From an uncultured Oscillospiraceae bacterium (GTDB lineage: Bacteria > Bacillota > Clostridia > Oscillospirales > Acutalibacteraceae): 19,799 bases of DNA. The DNA is taken from NCBI GenBank assembly GCA_900546735.1, contig URDW01000019.1, positions 1 to 19,799 of the forward strand. The letters run 5' to 3'. Positions within the stretch are counted from its first letter, which is position 1. Every line of letters starts with the position of its first letter. A program made the position numbers and the translations under genes. Shown here in pieces: positions 7,450 through 14,141 of the stretch. Below the pieces are notes generated by a model. It ran no database searches and was not told where the DNA came from. It was given only the letters and a program-made list of their open reading frames with translations.

Positions 7450-7478
7450 ATCTTATAAAAACGCGCGCATTTGGTCAA
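7450..7478 (-). promoter_or_regulatory. Sigma-A promoter of the surface-protein gene
   Basis: The minus strand reads TTGACC (7473-7478), a 17-base spacer and TAAGAT (7450-7455). The distance to the GTG start is about 40 bases. Confidence 0.8.
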
Positions 7479-7590
7479 GGAATATCTTTGAACCGGGTGT
7501 GAACTTTTCAAAAACAAAAGGCCGGATAACTGCGCTGCGGCAAAACACCTGCAGGCACAGGTGCTGCCCGCCCGCAGTTGCGCCGCAAAA

Positions 7591-7616
7591 CAAAAAGCCC
7601 GCAAAATGCGGGCTTT
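7591..7616 (-). terminator. Terminator of the rubrerythrin gene
   Basis: The perfect 10-bp stem AAAGCCCGCA/TGCGGGCTTT has a 3-base loop and runs into a T-rich tract on the minus strand. It begins just after the rubrerythrin stop at 7622. Confidence 0.85.
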
Positions 7617-7621
7617 GGTTT

Positions 7622-8155
7622 TTAATAATTTTCCTTGCGGACTTCGAAGAAGCTTTGCGGATGTGCGCAGACGGGGCAGACCTCGGGCGCTTTTTTGCCG
7701 ATGACCAGGTGGCCGCAGTTGCGGCATTCCCACATCGTCTCCTCGCTTTTTTCAAAGACCTGCTGCATTTCCACATTGCTCAGCAGGGCGCGGTAACGCT
7801 CCTCGTGCGACTTTTCGATGTCGGCCACCATTCTGAACTTGGCGGCCAGCTCGGTAAAGCCCTCTTCCTCCGCCTCTTCGGCAAAGGTCTTGTACATGTC
7901 GGTCCACTCGTAGTTCTCGCCCTCTGCGGCGGCAGCCAGGTTTTTCGCCGTGTCGCCCAGCTCGCCGAGCGCTTTGAACCACATTTTGGCATGCTCTTTT
8001 TCGTTGTTCGCCGTCTGCTCAAAAATGGCAGCGATCTGCTGGAAGCCCTCTTTCTTTGCAACGCTGGCAAAGTAGGTGTATTTGTTTCTGGCCTGGCTCT
8101 CACCGGCAAACGCCGTGAGCAGATTGGCCTCGGTTTTTGTGCCTTTCAGTTCCAT
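7622..8155 (-). CDS. rbr: Rubrerythrin (ferritin-like domain first, rubredoxin domain last)
   Basis: This is a 177-residue classical rubrerythrin, a cytoplasmic non-haem di-iron peroxidase that reduces hydrogen peroxide in anaerobes. The ferritin-like domain covers about 1-135. Its di-iron ligand motifs are E19, the E52-x-x-H55 pair and the E114-x-x-H117 pair, with an EEAEEEG segment at 93-99. The C-terminal rubredoxin-like domain has cysteines 144 and 147 (CRNC) and 160 and 163 (CPVC). The ATG at 8153-8155 is chosen because AGGAAG precedes it and the family begins MELKGTKTE. The upstream region is unusual: a structured hairpin (8179-8214) ends about 24 bases before the start. It belongs with the perR-like gene and second rubrerythrin to the right, all on the same strand. 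Confidence 0.95.
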   Translation of the reverse strand: MELKGTKTEANLLTAFAGESQARNKYTYFASVAKKEGFQQIAAIFEQTANNEKEHAKMWFKALGELGDTAKNLAAAAEGENYEWTDMYKTFAEEAEEEGFTELAAKFRMVADIEKSHEERYRALLSNVEMQQVFEKSEETMWECRNCGHLVIGKKAPEVCPVCAHPQSFFEVRKENY

Positions 8156-8178
8156 AATACTTCCTGATTCCTCCCCTG

Positions 8179-8214
8179 CACACAAAATTTTTGCAAAGCA
8201 AACCTTTTGCGTGG
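8179..8214 (-). repeat. Repeat-family hairpin at the rubrerythrin ribosome-binding region
   Basis: On the minus strand this reads CCACGCAAAAGGTTTGC, then a variant of the second arm ending TTTTGTGTG, then CAGGGGAGG. It is a diverged copy of the CCACGC-type hairpin at 19247, 19523 and 19762. In each case a purine-rich GGAG stretch follows. Here that stretch lies about 15 bases before the rubrerythrin start, so the repeat may form the gene's 5' leader. Confidence 0.55.
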
Positions 8215-8292
8215 TTTTTAGACAACCGGCGTGCTGTTATTCTGCTAAAAAGCAATCGCCAAGCCGTTTGCCAAATCAAAGATTTGGAGCGC

Positions 8293-8333
8293 GCGAACAA
8301 GAGACGAAGCCCTTACGGCAGTCCCTTGTTCGC
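8293..8333. repeat. Hairpin in the rubrerythrin intergenic region
   Basis: The 9-bp perfect arms GCGAACAAG (8293-8301) and CTTGTTCGC (8325-8333) enclose a 23-base loop. It lies between the rubrerythrin fragment (8348-8395) and the next rubrerythrin gene. The role is unknown. Confidence 0.5.
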
Positions 8334-8347
8334 CTGTTCACTCTTGT

Positions 8348-8470
8348 TTATTCGCCGAAATATCTTTTCAAAAGACCCTCAAAAGCCTTGCCGTGGCGTC
8401 GTCGGCGCAAGTTCCATATCATTCGCGATGCCTTTTGTTTATACTTAAGCAAAAGGCATCTCTCATTCAC
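8348..8470 (-). pseudogene. Rubrerythrin C-terminal fragment fused in frame to a repeat-encoded start
   Basis: Minus-strand translation of about 8348-8395 gives [15 protein letters not shown] and a stop. These are exactly the last 15 residues (164-178) of the rubrerythrin at 8570-9106. Five codons differ in bases (Gly, Glu, Leu, Leu, Lys) and all five changes are silent. Reading upstream in the same frame, the open frame passes through the structured repeat to a GTG at 8468-8470. That GTG has GGAGAGGAGG nine bases before it, giving a 40-residue frame starting MNERCLLLKYK. The simplest view is the tail of a former rubrerythrin paralogue overwritten by the repeat. A small expressed fusion peptide cannot be excluded. 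Confidence 0.6.
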
Positions 8471-8522
8471 TCCACTGCGCCTCCTCTCCCCAAAAAGCTT
8501 TGCTGCGCAAATCTTTTCGGGG
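8404..8522 (-). repeat. Structured intergenic repeat (unit 2)
   Basis: On the minus strand the unit has a palindromic hairpin (8488-8522, arms CCCC...GGGG) and the linker GGAGAGGAGG (8480-8489). Then comes outer stem P1 GGCGCA/TGCGCC (8476-8481 with 8404-8409) and an 11-bp inner stem P2 GATGCCTTTTG/CAAAAGGCATC (8450-8460 with 8427-8437). Order and spacings match the units at 19377-19497 and 19523-19632, while both stems differ by compensated changes. It sits between two rubrerythrin genes. Confidence 0.75.
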
Positions 8523-8569
8523 ACCCCGCGAAGCCCGCACTGGGCCTTTTAGCTATTTACGCTTTTTAA

Positions 8570-9106
8570 TTATTCGCCGAAATATCTCTTCAGCAGACCT
8601 TCAAAAGCCTTACCGTGACGGGCTTCGTCTCTTGCCATTTCATGCACGGTGTCATGGATGGCGTCCAGACCCTCTTCCTTTGCACGCTTGGCAAGGTCGG
8701 TCTTGCCCTGGGTCGCGCCGTTTTCAGCGGCAACGCGCATTTCCAGGTTCTTTTTCGTAGAATCGGTCAGCACTTCGCCGAGCATTTCCGCAAATTTGGC
8801 AGCGTGCTCCGCCTCTTCATAAGCGGCCTTTTCCCAATAAAGACCGATTTCCGGATAGCCTTCGCGGTGCGCGACTCTGGCCATGGCCAGGTACATGCCG
8901 ACTTCAGAGCATTCGCCGTTGAAGTTGTCGCGCAGACCCTGCACGATGTCCTCCGGCACGCCGTCGATGATGCCGACTTTATGCTCAGCAGCCCAAACGG
9001 TCTGGCCGGCTTCGCGGACCTTCATTTTTGCTTTGCAGATCGGGCAGATCTCGATCGGTTCGTCTGTTTCGTACCCGCAAACGGGGCAATAGTATTTTTT
9101 CGCCAT
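8570..9106 (-). CDS. Rubrerythrin with N-terminal rubredoxin domain (reverse rubrerythrin)
   Basis: The 178-residue protein has the two rubrerythrin domains in reverse order. A rubredoxin-like knot comes first (C7, C10, C21, C24) and a ferritin-like domain follows (about 40-178). The di-iron motifs are E65 in the first helix, E98-x-x-H101 (EEAEH) and E161-x-x-H164 (DEARH). Such reverse rubrerythrins act as NADH-linked peroxidases in clostridia and are typically PerR-controlled. The ATG at 9106 has AAAGGAG eight bases upstream. It starts 22 bases after the perR-like gene stops, so the two form an operon. Its last 15 codons are duplicated at 8348-8395. No strong terminator follows; a weak GCCC/GGGC hairpin lies near 8531-8546. 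Confidence 0.93.
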   Translation of the reverse strand: MAKKYYCPVCGYETDEPIEICPICKAKMKVREAGQTVWAAEHKVGIIDGVPEDIVQGLRDNFNGECSEVGMYLAMARVAHREGYPEIGLYWEKAAYEEAEHAAKFAEMLGEVLTDSTKKNLEMRVAAENGATQGKTDLAKRAKEEGLDAIHDTVHEMARDEARHGKAFEGLLKRYFGE

Positions 9107-9128
9107 GATAAAAACTCCTTTAAAATAT

Positions 9129-9533
9129 TTATTTTTGTCTGCATGCGGCGCAGATGCCGCTGCAGCTCAAATCCTTCATTTGAATTTCAAACCCGGCCAG
9201 GTCGGCAAAATCCTGCTCGCCGGCATGAAAATCGTAAACCCTTTTGCACTTTGTGCAGAAAAAGTGCCCGTGAAACGACGTGTCCGCATCGTAGCGCACG
9301 CGACTTTCGTCCGCCAAAAGCGGCACGACCAGGCCGCTGCCGATCAGTGAGGAAAGCGCGTTGTACACCGTGGTTCTGGAAAAGGACGGGTTGTCCTGCC
9401 GGACGGCGTCGTACACCTCGCCGGCGCTTGGATGCACACGGTTTTCACACAAAAAGCGGTAAACCGCGATGCGCTGCGGCGTTGCGCGCAGCTTTTTTTC
9501 GCGAAAGACCGACAAAATTTTTTCATTGTCCAT
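9129..9533 (-). CDS. perR: Fur-family peroxide regulator, PerR-type
   Basis: This 134-residue Fur-family repressor has a winged helix containing [12 protein letters not shown] at 52-63 and a metal-binding dimerisation domain. Structural zinc cysteines are C93/C96 (CTKC) and C128/C131 (CAAC). The regulatory site ligands are recognisable as H34 ([11 protein letters not shown]), D82, H88, H90 and D101 (VYDFH). Aspartate at the last position is the PerR-like choice, where Fur has glutamate, so peroxide sensing by iron-catalysed histidine oxidation is likely. The ATG at 9531-9533 follows GAAGGGCGG. A longer in-frame start at 9623 would run through the promoter and is rejected. A PerR-box-like site overlaps its own promoter, so autoregulation of this gene and the following rubrerythrin is expected. 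Confidence 0.9.
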   Translation of the reverse strand: MDNEKILSVFREKKLRATPQRIAVYRFLCENRVHPSAGEVYDAVRQDNPSFSRTTVYNALSSLIGSGLVVPLLADESRVRYDADTSFHGHFFCTKCKRVYDFHAGEQDFADLAGFEIQMKDLSCSGICAACRQK

Positions 9534-9594
9534 AAATTTCCGCCCTTCTGTTTTGAAAATGCTGTGCGTGGCAATTTTTGTAATCGTTTTTATT

Positions 9595-9609
9595 TTGTAC
9601 TGATTACAA
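9595..9609. promoter_or_regulatory. PerR-box-like operator
   Basis: The 15-base 7-1-7 palindrome TTGTACTGATTACAA agrees with the Bacillus PerR consensus TTATAATNATTATAA at 11 of the 14 defined positions. A further half-site TTGTAATC (9578-9585) forms a perfect 8-bp inverted repeat with GATTACAA (9602-9609). The box covers the predicted transcription start, as expected for a repressor site. Confidence 0.75.
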
Positions 9610-9613
9610 TATA

Positions 9614-9642
9614 GATATACCATATCTTATCCGATTTGTCAA
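9614..9642 (-). promoter_or_regulatory. Promoter of the perR-rubrerythrin operon
   Basis: The minus strand carries TTGACA (9637-9642), a 17-base spacer and TATATC (9614-9619). The start is predicted near 9607, inside the PerR-like box, leaving a leader of about 75 bases. Confidence 0.75.
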
Positions 9643-9656
9643 TATGTTTTGGGATT

Positions 9657-9680
9657 ATTTTTTGACGGATCTCAAAAAAT
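9657..9680. repeat. Perfect AT-rich inverted repeat
   Basis: ATTTTTTGA (9657-9665) and TCAAAAAAT (9672-9680) are perfect 9-base arms around CGGATC. The site lies between the perR promoter and the small plus-strand gene at 9725. It could be an operator for either direction. Confidence 0.5.
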
Positions 9681-9724
9681 AAGACTGCAAAGCGATTTGC
9701 AAATTCATAAAAGGAGCCTGGAAA

Positions 9725-9901
9725 ATGAATAAAAAACAGCAAAAGATCATGCGCGGCGTCGGCATTGCCATGGCGGTCGGTTCGGTCGTGGCGGCGTCAG
9801 CCTCGGCCATGAGCGGCCCGTCGAACAAAACGAAAAAAGCCGTGAAAAAAGCAGCGAACACCGCCATGCAGATCGTGGACAGCGTTTCGTCCATGATGTA
9901 A
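9725..9901 (+). CDS. Small basic membrane-associated protein, unknown function
   Basis: This 58-residue protein has an ATG at 9725 preceded by AAAGGAG with 8-base spacing, which makes the start convincing. The sequence opens with a basic MNKKQQKIMR, followed by a hydrophobic, Ala/Gly/Val-rich stretch at about 11-29 (GVGIAMAVGSVVAASASAM). Then comes a lysine-rich helix (KTKKAVKKAANTAM) and an end MQIVDSVSSMM. It is probably a single-pass or secreted small protein with an amphipathic tail. Short proteins of this plan occur in clostridia, but I cannot name a family. It is divergent from the perR operon, and a strong hairpin follows directly. Confidence 0.7.
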   Translation: MNKKQQKIMRGVGIAMAVGSVVAASASAMSGPSNKTKKAVKKAANTAMQIVDSVSSMM

Positions 9902-9906
9902 AACAA

Positions 9907-9936
9907 AACGCGCTGCGCCGCATGGCGCGGCGCGTT
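9907..9936 (+). terminator. Hairpin after the small protein gene
   Basis: A 13-bp GC-rich stem (AACGCGC-T-GCGCC pairing with GGCGC-G-GCGCGTT, one U-G pair) with a GCAT loop starts five bases past the stop. The T tract is short (TTACAT), so termination efficiency is uncertain. Confidence 0.55.
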
Positions 9937-10051
9937 ACATACTGCCACAGCTGTTATGATTTCATTATAATGAATGCAAACGGGACCTGCAAGCAAAATT
10001 TGTAAATTTTTTCCAAATACGAACATTTTTTCCTACGATTTTACCACCGGC

Positions 10052-10080
10052 TTGCAGACGCGCGCATGAACCTGTATAAT
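10052..10080 (+). promoter_or_regulatory. Promoter of the DUF4430 lipoprotein gene
   Basis: TTGCAG (10052-10057), a 17-base spacer and a perfect TATAAT (10075-10080) are present. The predicted start is near 10087, about 50 bases before the gene. Confidence 0.85.
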
Positions 10081-10135
10081 ATATACATTATAATACCACA
10101 CGATACAGGCGGCCGAGCCGCCACGGAGGCACGAT

Positions 10136-10861
10136 ATGAAAAAACTGAGCGCACTGCTGCTTTGCGCCGCGCTGGCGCTGAGCTTTGCCGGGTGCAGTGA
10201 AAAAGCACAAACAAACGACGCGGCAGCAACGGCCGCCCCAGACACCGCCCTGGACGGCACGCAGCAGGCGGCGCCGGACGACGCCGGGGACGCTGCCCAG
10301 CCGCAGGCAAACGGCAGCGAAAACGAAAGCACGCAGGCGGCAGACGCCGGCGGCACAGACACAGGCGAGGGCACCACGCCGGCTGCAGACCGCACCGGCC
10401 GGACGACGACCGCAAAAAGCGATTCCTCCCGGACAACGGAAAAACAGACGACAGCAGAAAACAAAACGCTTACCTGCACCGTTATGATCGAATGCACCGA
10501 TATACTGCGCCATATGGACGAGCTGGACAAAAGCGCCGCGCGCCACCTGCCCGACGACGGTGTTTTGCTGCAAAGCGTGCAAATCAGCGTGAAAAACGGC
10601 GACAGCGTGTATGACGCGGTGGAAGCGGCCTGTAAAAAAGGCGGCGTGGCCATCAACGCCCAGAAGTCCATTTACGGCACATACATAGCCGGCTTCGGCG
10701 GCATCAATGAAAAGTGCTGTGGCGCCGGCAGCGGCTGGCTGTACTTTGTAAACGGCGAAAGCCCGTCTCTTGCCTGCTCGGCCTACAAGGTGAAAAACGG
10801 CGACAAGATCGAATTTCGCTTTGCATGCGATCCGCCCGATCCTGCCGATTATTCCAGTTAA
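10136..10861 (+). CDS. Lipoprotein with C-terminal DUF4430 domain
   Basis: This is a 241-residue lipoprotein. The signal peptide MKKLSALLLCAALALSFAGC ends in a clear lipobox with the lipidated cysteine at 20. Residues 21-110 are a low-complexity Ala/Thr/Asp/Gln linker that would hold the domain away from the membrane. Residues about 145-230 match the DUF4430 pattern: GDSVYDAVEAACK, YGTYIAGFGGINE, GSGWLYFVNGE and a final YKVKNGDKIEFRF. This domain resembles the C-terminal part of cobalamin carriers (transcobalamin-like), so small-ligand binding at the surface is plausible but unproven. The adjacent cysteines C194/C195 and C214 could form disulfides. GGAGG lies nine bases before the ATG. It is separately promoted from the following LRR gene. 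Confidence 0.88.
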   Translation: MKKLSALLLCAALALSFAGCSEKAQTNDAAATAAPDTALDGTQQAAPDDAGDAAQPQANGSENESTQAADAGGTDTGEGTTPAADRTGRTTTAKSDSSRTTEKQTTAENKTLTCTVMIECTDILRHMDELDKSAARHLPDDGVLLQSVQISVKNGDSVYDAVEAACKKGGVAINAQKSIYGTYIAGFGGINEKCCGAGSGWLYFVNGESPSLACSAYKVKNGDKIEFRFACDPPDPADYSS

Positions 10862-10926
10862 CAGACAAAACCCCTTTCTTTTCGTCGCAAATAATTTGTA
10901 TTTTCGCGTAAAGTTTTTGTGCACTA

Positions 10927-10955
10927 TTGACAATCCGCGCCAACTCATGTACAAT
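10927..10955 (+). promoter_or_regulatory. Promoter of the LRR protein gene
   Basis: A consensus TTGACA (10927-10932) is followed by a 17-base spacer and TACAAT (10950-10955). The predicted start near 10962 leaves a leader of about 80 bases that contains the hairpin at 10989-11009. Confidence 0.85.
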
Positions 10956-10988
10956 AATCTTGCAATGTTGAATTGTTAAAAAATGGTG

Positions 10989-11009
10989 AACGCCCGGCGT
11001 GCGGGCGTT
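10989..11009 (+). promoter_or_regulatory. Leader hairpin before the LRR gene, terminator-like
   Basis: An 8-bp stem AACGCCCG/CGGGCGTT with a 5-base loop is followed by TTG. It lies between the predicted promoter and the ribosome-binding site, so it may act as an attenuator or mRNA stabiliser. It could also be the terminator of the preceding lipoprotein gene. Confidence 0.55.
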
Positions 11010-11040
11010 TTGCCGAAAAAAAAAGAAAGGATGAACCCCT

Positions 11041-11871
11041 ATGAGCAAAACCAAAAAACTGCTTTGCCTGCTGATGAGCATCGTTATGGCTTGCACCATC
11101 TTCGGCGGCACCGTTTCGGCTTTTGCGGCAGACACCACCAAGGTCTCTGGCTCCTATGTTTATGAACTGACGGAGGACGGCAAGGGCGCCCGCATTGTGG
11201 AATACACCGGCAACAGCGCCGTTGTTTCGATCCCGTCCAGAATCGCCGGCAAGCCGGTCAAAGCCATCGGCTCCTATGCCTTTGCCGGCAAGACCCGTGT
11301 GGCCAACGTGTACCTGCCTCTGTCGCTTGAAGCAATTGAAGACCATGCTTTCTACGAATGCAATCGCCTTGCTTTTATGACCGTTACTTCCAAGGTCGAC
11401 GTAATCGGCGACTATGCCTTTGCCGGCTGCGGCCGCTTGGAATGGATCACGATCTTCAGCGGTCTTCAGGAGATCGGCGACTATGCCTTTGCTGAGTGCG
11501 GTCGCCTGGGCAGCATCAGTCTGCCGAAGACCGTTAAATCTGTCGGCGACGGCGCTTTCTGGAGTTGCGGCCGTCTGACTCGCGCCAGCCTGACCGGCGT
11601 GGAAACGATCGGTGCACTTGCGTTCTCAGCCTGCAACCGCCTGGACAAAGTTCACTTCGGCAAATCCATCCAGTCGATCGGCGACGGCGCTTTCAGCGGC
11701 TGCCCACGCCTGGACAAATTGTATTTTGACGGCAACGCCCCCGAACTTGGCAACGGCGTATTTGCCCTGAGCCAGACTGACACCCTGTACCACAAGTCCG
11801 GCAACAACACTTTTAAGGGCGGCGAATGGAATCTGTTTGATCAGAAAACATTCCTGATCTGCCTGTTCTAA
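11041..11871 (+). CDS. Secreted BspA-like leucine-rich-repeat (LRR_5) protein
   Basis: The 276-residue protein begins with a signal peptide of about 30 residues (basic MSKTKK, hydrophobic core, AFA-ADT cleavage). After a short beta segment it has about seven LRR_5/BspA-type repeats of 22-23 residues between about 74 and 235. Each follows the plan xxIGxxAFxxCxRLxxIxL, for example IGDYAFAGCGRLEWITI and IGDGAFSGCPRLDKLYF. The Cys-x-Arg-Leu core is unusually regular from repeat to repeat. Such proteins are surface adhesins or ligand binders in gut bacteria. No LPXTG or surface-layer anchor is seen, so it may be released. GAAAGGATG provides the ribosome site. A strong terminator follows at 11890. 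Confidence 0.9.
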   Translation: MSKTKKLLCLLMSIVMACTIFGGTVSAFAADTTKVSGSYVYELTEDGKGARIVEYTGNSAVVSIPSRIAGKPVKAIGSYAFAGKTRVANVYLPLSLEAIEDHAFYECNRLAFMTVTSKVDVIGDYAFAGCGRLEWITIFSGLQEIGDYAFAECGRLGSISLPKTVKSVGDGAFWSCGRLTRASLTGVETIGALAFSACNRLDKVHFGKSIQSIGDGAFSGCPRLDKLYFDGNAPELGNGVFALSQTDTLYHKSGNNTFKGGEWNLFDQKTFLICLF

Positions 11872-11889
11872 CAACTATACAAACTACAA

Positions 11890-11918
11890 AAAACACCGGC
11901 CGGCGGCCGGTGTTTTTG
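11890..11918. terminator. Terminator of the LRR gene
   Basis: A perfect 9-bp stem ACACCGGCC/GGCCGGTGT with a 3-base loop is followed by T5. The A run on the other side makes it work in both directions. Confidence 0.9.
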
Positions 11919-11948
11919 CATATCAAAAATATAACCGTACGATACGCC

Positions 11949-11980
11949 AAAATCCCTGCAGCTTTTGCTGCAGGGATTTT
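11949..11980 (-). terminator. Terminator of the glycan-utilisation locus
   Basis: A perfect 13-bp stem AAAATCCCTGCAG/CTGCAGGGATTTT with a 6-base loop lies 17 bases past the stop of the minus-strand DUF5054 gene. Together with 11890-11918 it insulates the convergent genes. Confidence 0.8.
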
Positions 11981-11996
11981 GCTGTATAAGCAAAGA

Positions 11997-14057
11997 TCAC
12001 CCGGCGTTTTCCGGCTGCGCCGTGACCTCAAAATGAAACGCAGCGTTTTCGCCGTACCAAAGCGGGAAGTTGGTGCCCCAGACGTTGTCGTGCAGCACAT
12101 AGGTGATGCCGTCTTTGGCCGGGTCCTCAAAGCGGTTGTCATACTCCAGGATCTTGCCGCGGCCGACCGACAGAAGCGGCGCGTGGCGGTTGACGAAACG
12201 GAAGCGGCCCGCCTGTGTTTCCAGCGCCGTTTCCTGCACGGCATGCAGGTTTCGCCCGCCCATGGAAACGACATCGTCCGGCGCGACCCATTCGCCAAGC
12301 TTGCGCATACGCAGACGGCCGGCAGCCGGGAACAGGTGCAAAAACAGTGCTTCGCTCAGCCGGCCGGCGTCCTTGCCGAACCACTGCACATCGAACTGCA
12401 GCCCCTGCGGCGTAAGCGTGTACAGCAGACGGATCTGCCGCGGCGCGCTTTGGGCGGTACAAAGGTCGCGGTCGCAGCGCAGATCGGCACAAAGGCGCAC
12501 GCGCTGCGCCGTCTCCTCCACACAGACGGCCTGCACCACGCGGTAGGGGAAGCGGCCGGCACGGTACTTGCCGCGCACATATTTCAGCAGCGGCCGGCCG
12601 AAATCGGCCACCGCCCACGAAAGATTTTCCTGCAAATTGCGCGAGTAGTTTTGCAGCCAGAAGTCGTAATCCCGGTCGTCATAAACGCGGTACTCGACGG
12701 CCGGTTCGTCGTTTTCACGCACAACGGCCGTGTCGCCGCAGGCAAGGTAGCCGACGCCGCCGAAGCGGTTTAAGCGAAAACGCCAGTCGCCGCAGCGAAA
12801 GAGCTTTTCCGTATCCGCCGTGCCGCGAATTTTTTCCGGCTTTGCCGGGCGCAGGCGGGCAAGCGCCGACTGTGCCTCTTGCCGGTGCGCGGGCGACAGC
12901 GCCGCAAGCGCCTTATCGATATACGCACGCTGCTCCGCCCAGCTTTGCTCGATCACGCGGTAGGAGCCGGGGCGGTACGCGCCGGTCAGGCGGTTGTAAA
13001 GCGTAAACACATTTTGCGGAAAATCGCGCAGCGGGTGGCGCATATGCACGCGGTCGGCCCGGCGCGCGCGGGCAAAATCGGCTTTCAGATAGTTTTCAAA
13101 ATCGGCGAAGTACATTTTCACATCCATGCCGCAGGTGTGCTCGGCCACGCACAGCAGGTTGTCCGAAAAGCCGACGTATTCCGGGCTGCCCTTTTGCAGC
13201 GAACCGTCGCGCAGCCAGTTTGCTTTCAGCGCCATCAGTTCGCGCAGAGCCGCCGATTTGTACGGGTCGGCCGCGGCGCCGTGGATCCAGCTGTCGCCGA
13301 TCTCGCCGGTAACGACGGGCAGCGAAGCACGCTTTTCCCAAATCACGTCAGCAAACTCGTCCATCGTGCCGGCCTCAACGGTGTAGCCGGGATACTGCTT
13401 TTCCAGTTCCTGCAGGTGCGCAAGCATTTTTTGGGGCGACGGCGCGCCGTGGTTGTCGCGCGTGTGGTCAAAATAAAGGATTTCCTCCAGAAAATCGCAC
13501 GAAAACGCGCCGCCGTAATCGCCGGAATAGATCACCACGACTTCATCGCTGCCGCAGCGCCACAAAAAGCACGGCGGCACTTCGGGCACAGCGGAAGCGC
13601 CGTTTACACCGATGTGCAGCAGCTTGACGCCGCGGCGCGCCAGCAGATGCACCAGGCCGCGCGTGTGCCCCGGCACATCGGTCATTTTGGCCGCCACCGT
13701 TTTGCGGCCGCGCAGCTTGTCCAGCTCGTCCACGATCGAAAGGCCGTACTCGAGCGTATCTTCATCCAGCAGCTCCGTGTGCGTGGTAAACGGCAGGGCG
13801 TGCGGCGCCACATCGCCGTTTACAATGGCCTGGCGCAGCGCCGTGCGCTGTTCGGGCGTGCCGTGCGCCAGCGCCTCCTTTAAAAGCCAGGCGCCGGTCG
13901 TCCAAACAAAACGCTTGTGCGCAGGCGTGTTGACCTGACGGGCCAGCGAGACCGCGTCCGGAATAAATTCGTTTATGTAAGTTTGGCGGATATTTTCCGC
14001 ATAGTCCGTAAAGCCCAGATCCAAATGTGTTTTTGAAACGACAATAACCTTTTTCAT
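11997..14057 (-). CDS. DUF5054 protein, GH38-like (alpha-mannosidase-type) N-domain
   Basis: This 686-residue protein of the DUF5054 type has an N-terminal domain resembling GH38 alpha-mannosidases. Possible metal and catalytic positions are H11 and D13 in KTHLDLGFTDYA, D127 and H131 in MTDVPGHT, and D255 and H259 in GDSWIHG. The C-terminal half (about 420-686) looks like a beta-sandwich of the kind that follows GH38 catalytic domains. No signal peptide is present, so it should act in the cytoplasm on imported oligosaccharides. AGGAGG lies four bases before the ATG. It is the last gene of the ROK-GH30-GPH cluster. The specific glycosidic linkage is not predictable. Activity is inferred from the fold and residues only. 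Confidence 0.82.
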   Translation of the reverse strand: MKKVIVVSKTHLDLGFTDYAENIRQTYINEFIPDAVSLARQVNTPAHKRFVWTTGAWLLKEALAHGTPEQRTALRQAIVNGDVAPHALPFTTHTELLDEDTLEYGLSIVDELDKLRGRKTVAAKMTDVPGHTRGLVHLLARRGVKLLHIGVNGASAVPEVPPCFLWRCGSDEVVVIYSGDYGGAFSCDFLEEILYFDHTRDNHGAPSPQKMLAHLQELEKQYPGYTVEAGTMDEFADVIWEKRASLPVVTGEIGDSWIHGAAADPYKSAALRELMALKANWLRDGSLQKGSPEYVGFSDNLLCVAEHTCGMDVKMYFADFENYLKADFARARRADRVHMRHPLRDFPQNVFTLYNRLTGAYRPGSYRVIEQSWAEQRAYIDKALAALSPAHRQEAQSALARLRPAKPEKIRGTADTEKLFRCGDWRFRLNRFGGVGYLACGDTAVVRENDEPAVEYRVYDDRDYDFWLQNYSRNLQENLSWAVADFGRPLLKYVRGKYRAGRFPYRVVQAVCVEETAQRVRLCADLRCDRDLCTAQSAPRQIRLLYTLTPQGLQFDVQWFGKDAGRLSEALFLHLFPAAGRLRMRKLGEWVAPDDVVSMGGRNLHAVQETALETQAGRFRFVNRHAPLLSVGRGKILEYDNRFEDPAKDGITYVLHDNVWGTNFPLWYGENAAFHFEVTAQPENAG

Positions 14058-14108
14058 GCTTCCTCCTAAAACGCACCGGCCGCAGACGCGCCGGCGTCCT
14101 GTTGCAAA

Positions 14109-14140
14109 CGGCTGCGCCGGGCAAAAGCCCGGTACAGCCG
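14109..14140 (-). terminator. Hairpin between the small lipoprotein and DUF5054 genes
   Basis: A composite stem, CGGCTG/CAGCCG plus CCGGGC/GCCCGG with an AAAA loop, begins two bases after the lipoprotein stop. Only TTTGC follows on the minus strand, so it is probably a partial terminator or processing site allowing read-through. No separate promoter for DUF5054 is visible. Confidence 0.5.
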
Positions 14141-14141
14141 C

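Noticed and set aside
6962..8167. 401-residue open frame on the plus strand
   Set aside because: It runs antisense through the surface-protein gene, a terminator and the rubrerythrin gene, which are both well supported on the other strand.
8076..8552. 158-residue open frame on the plus strand in the rubrerythrin gap
   Set aside because: It crosses the rubrerythrin start, repeat hairpins and the rubrerythrin remnant, and it lacks a ribosome site.
9129..9623. Longer 164-residue start for the PerR-like protein
   Set aside because: The extra 30 residues would be encoded by the promoter and operator region and do not match the family; the ATG at 9533 has a ribosome site.
10088..10954. 288-residue open frame opposite the DUF4430 lipoprotein
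   Set aside because: The plus-strand gene has a signal peptide, lipobox, domain, ribosome site and promoter; the minus-strand frame has none.
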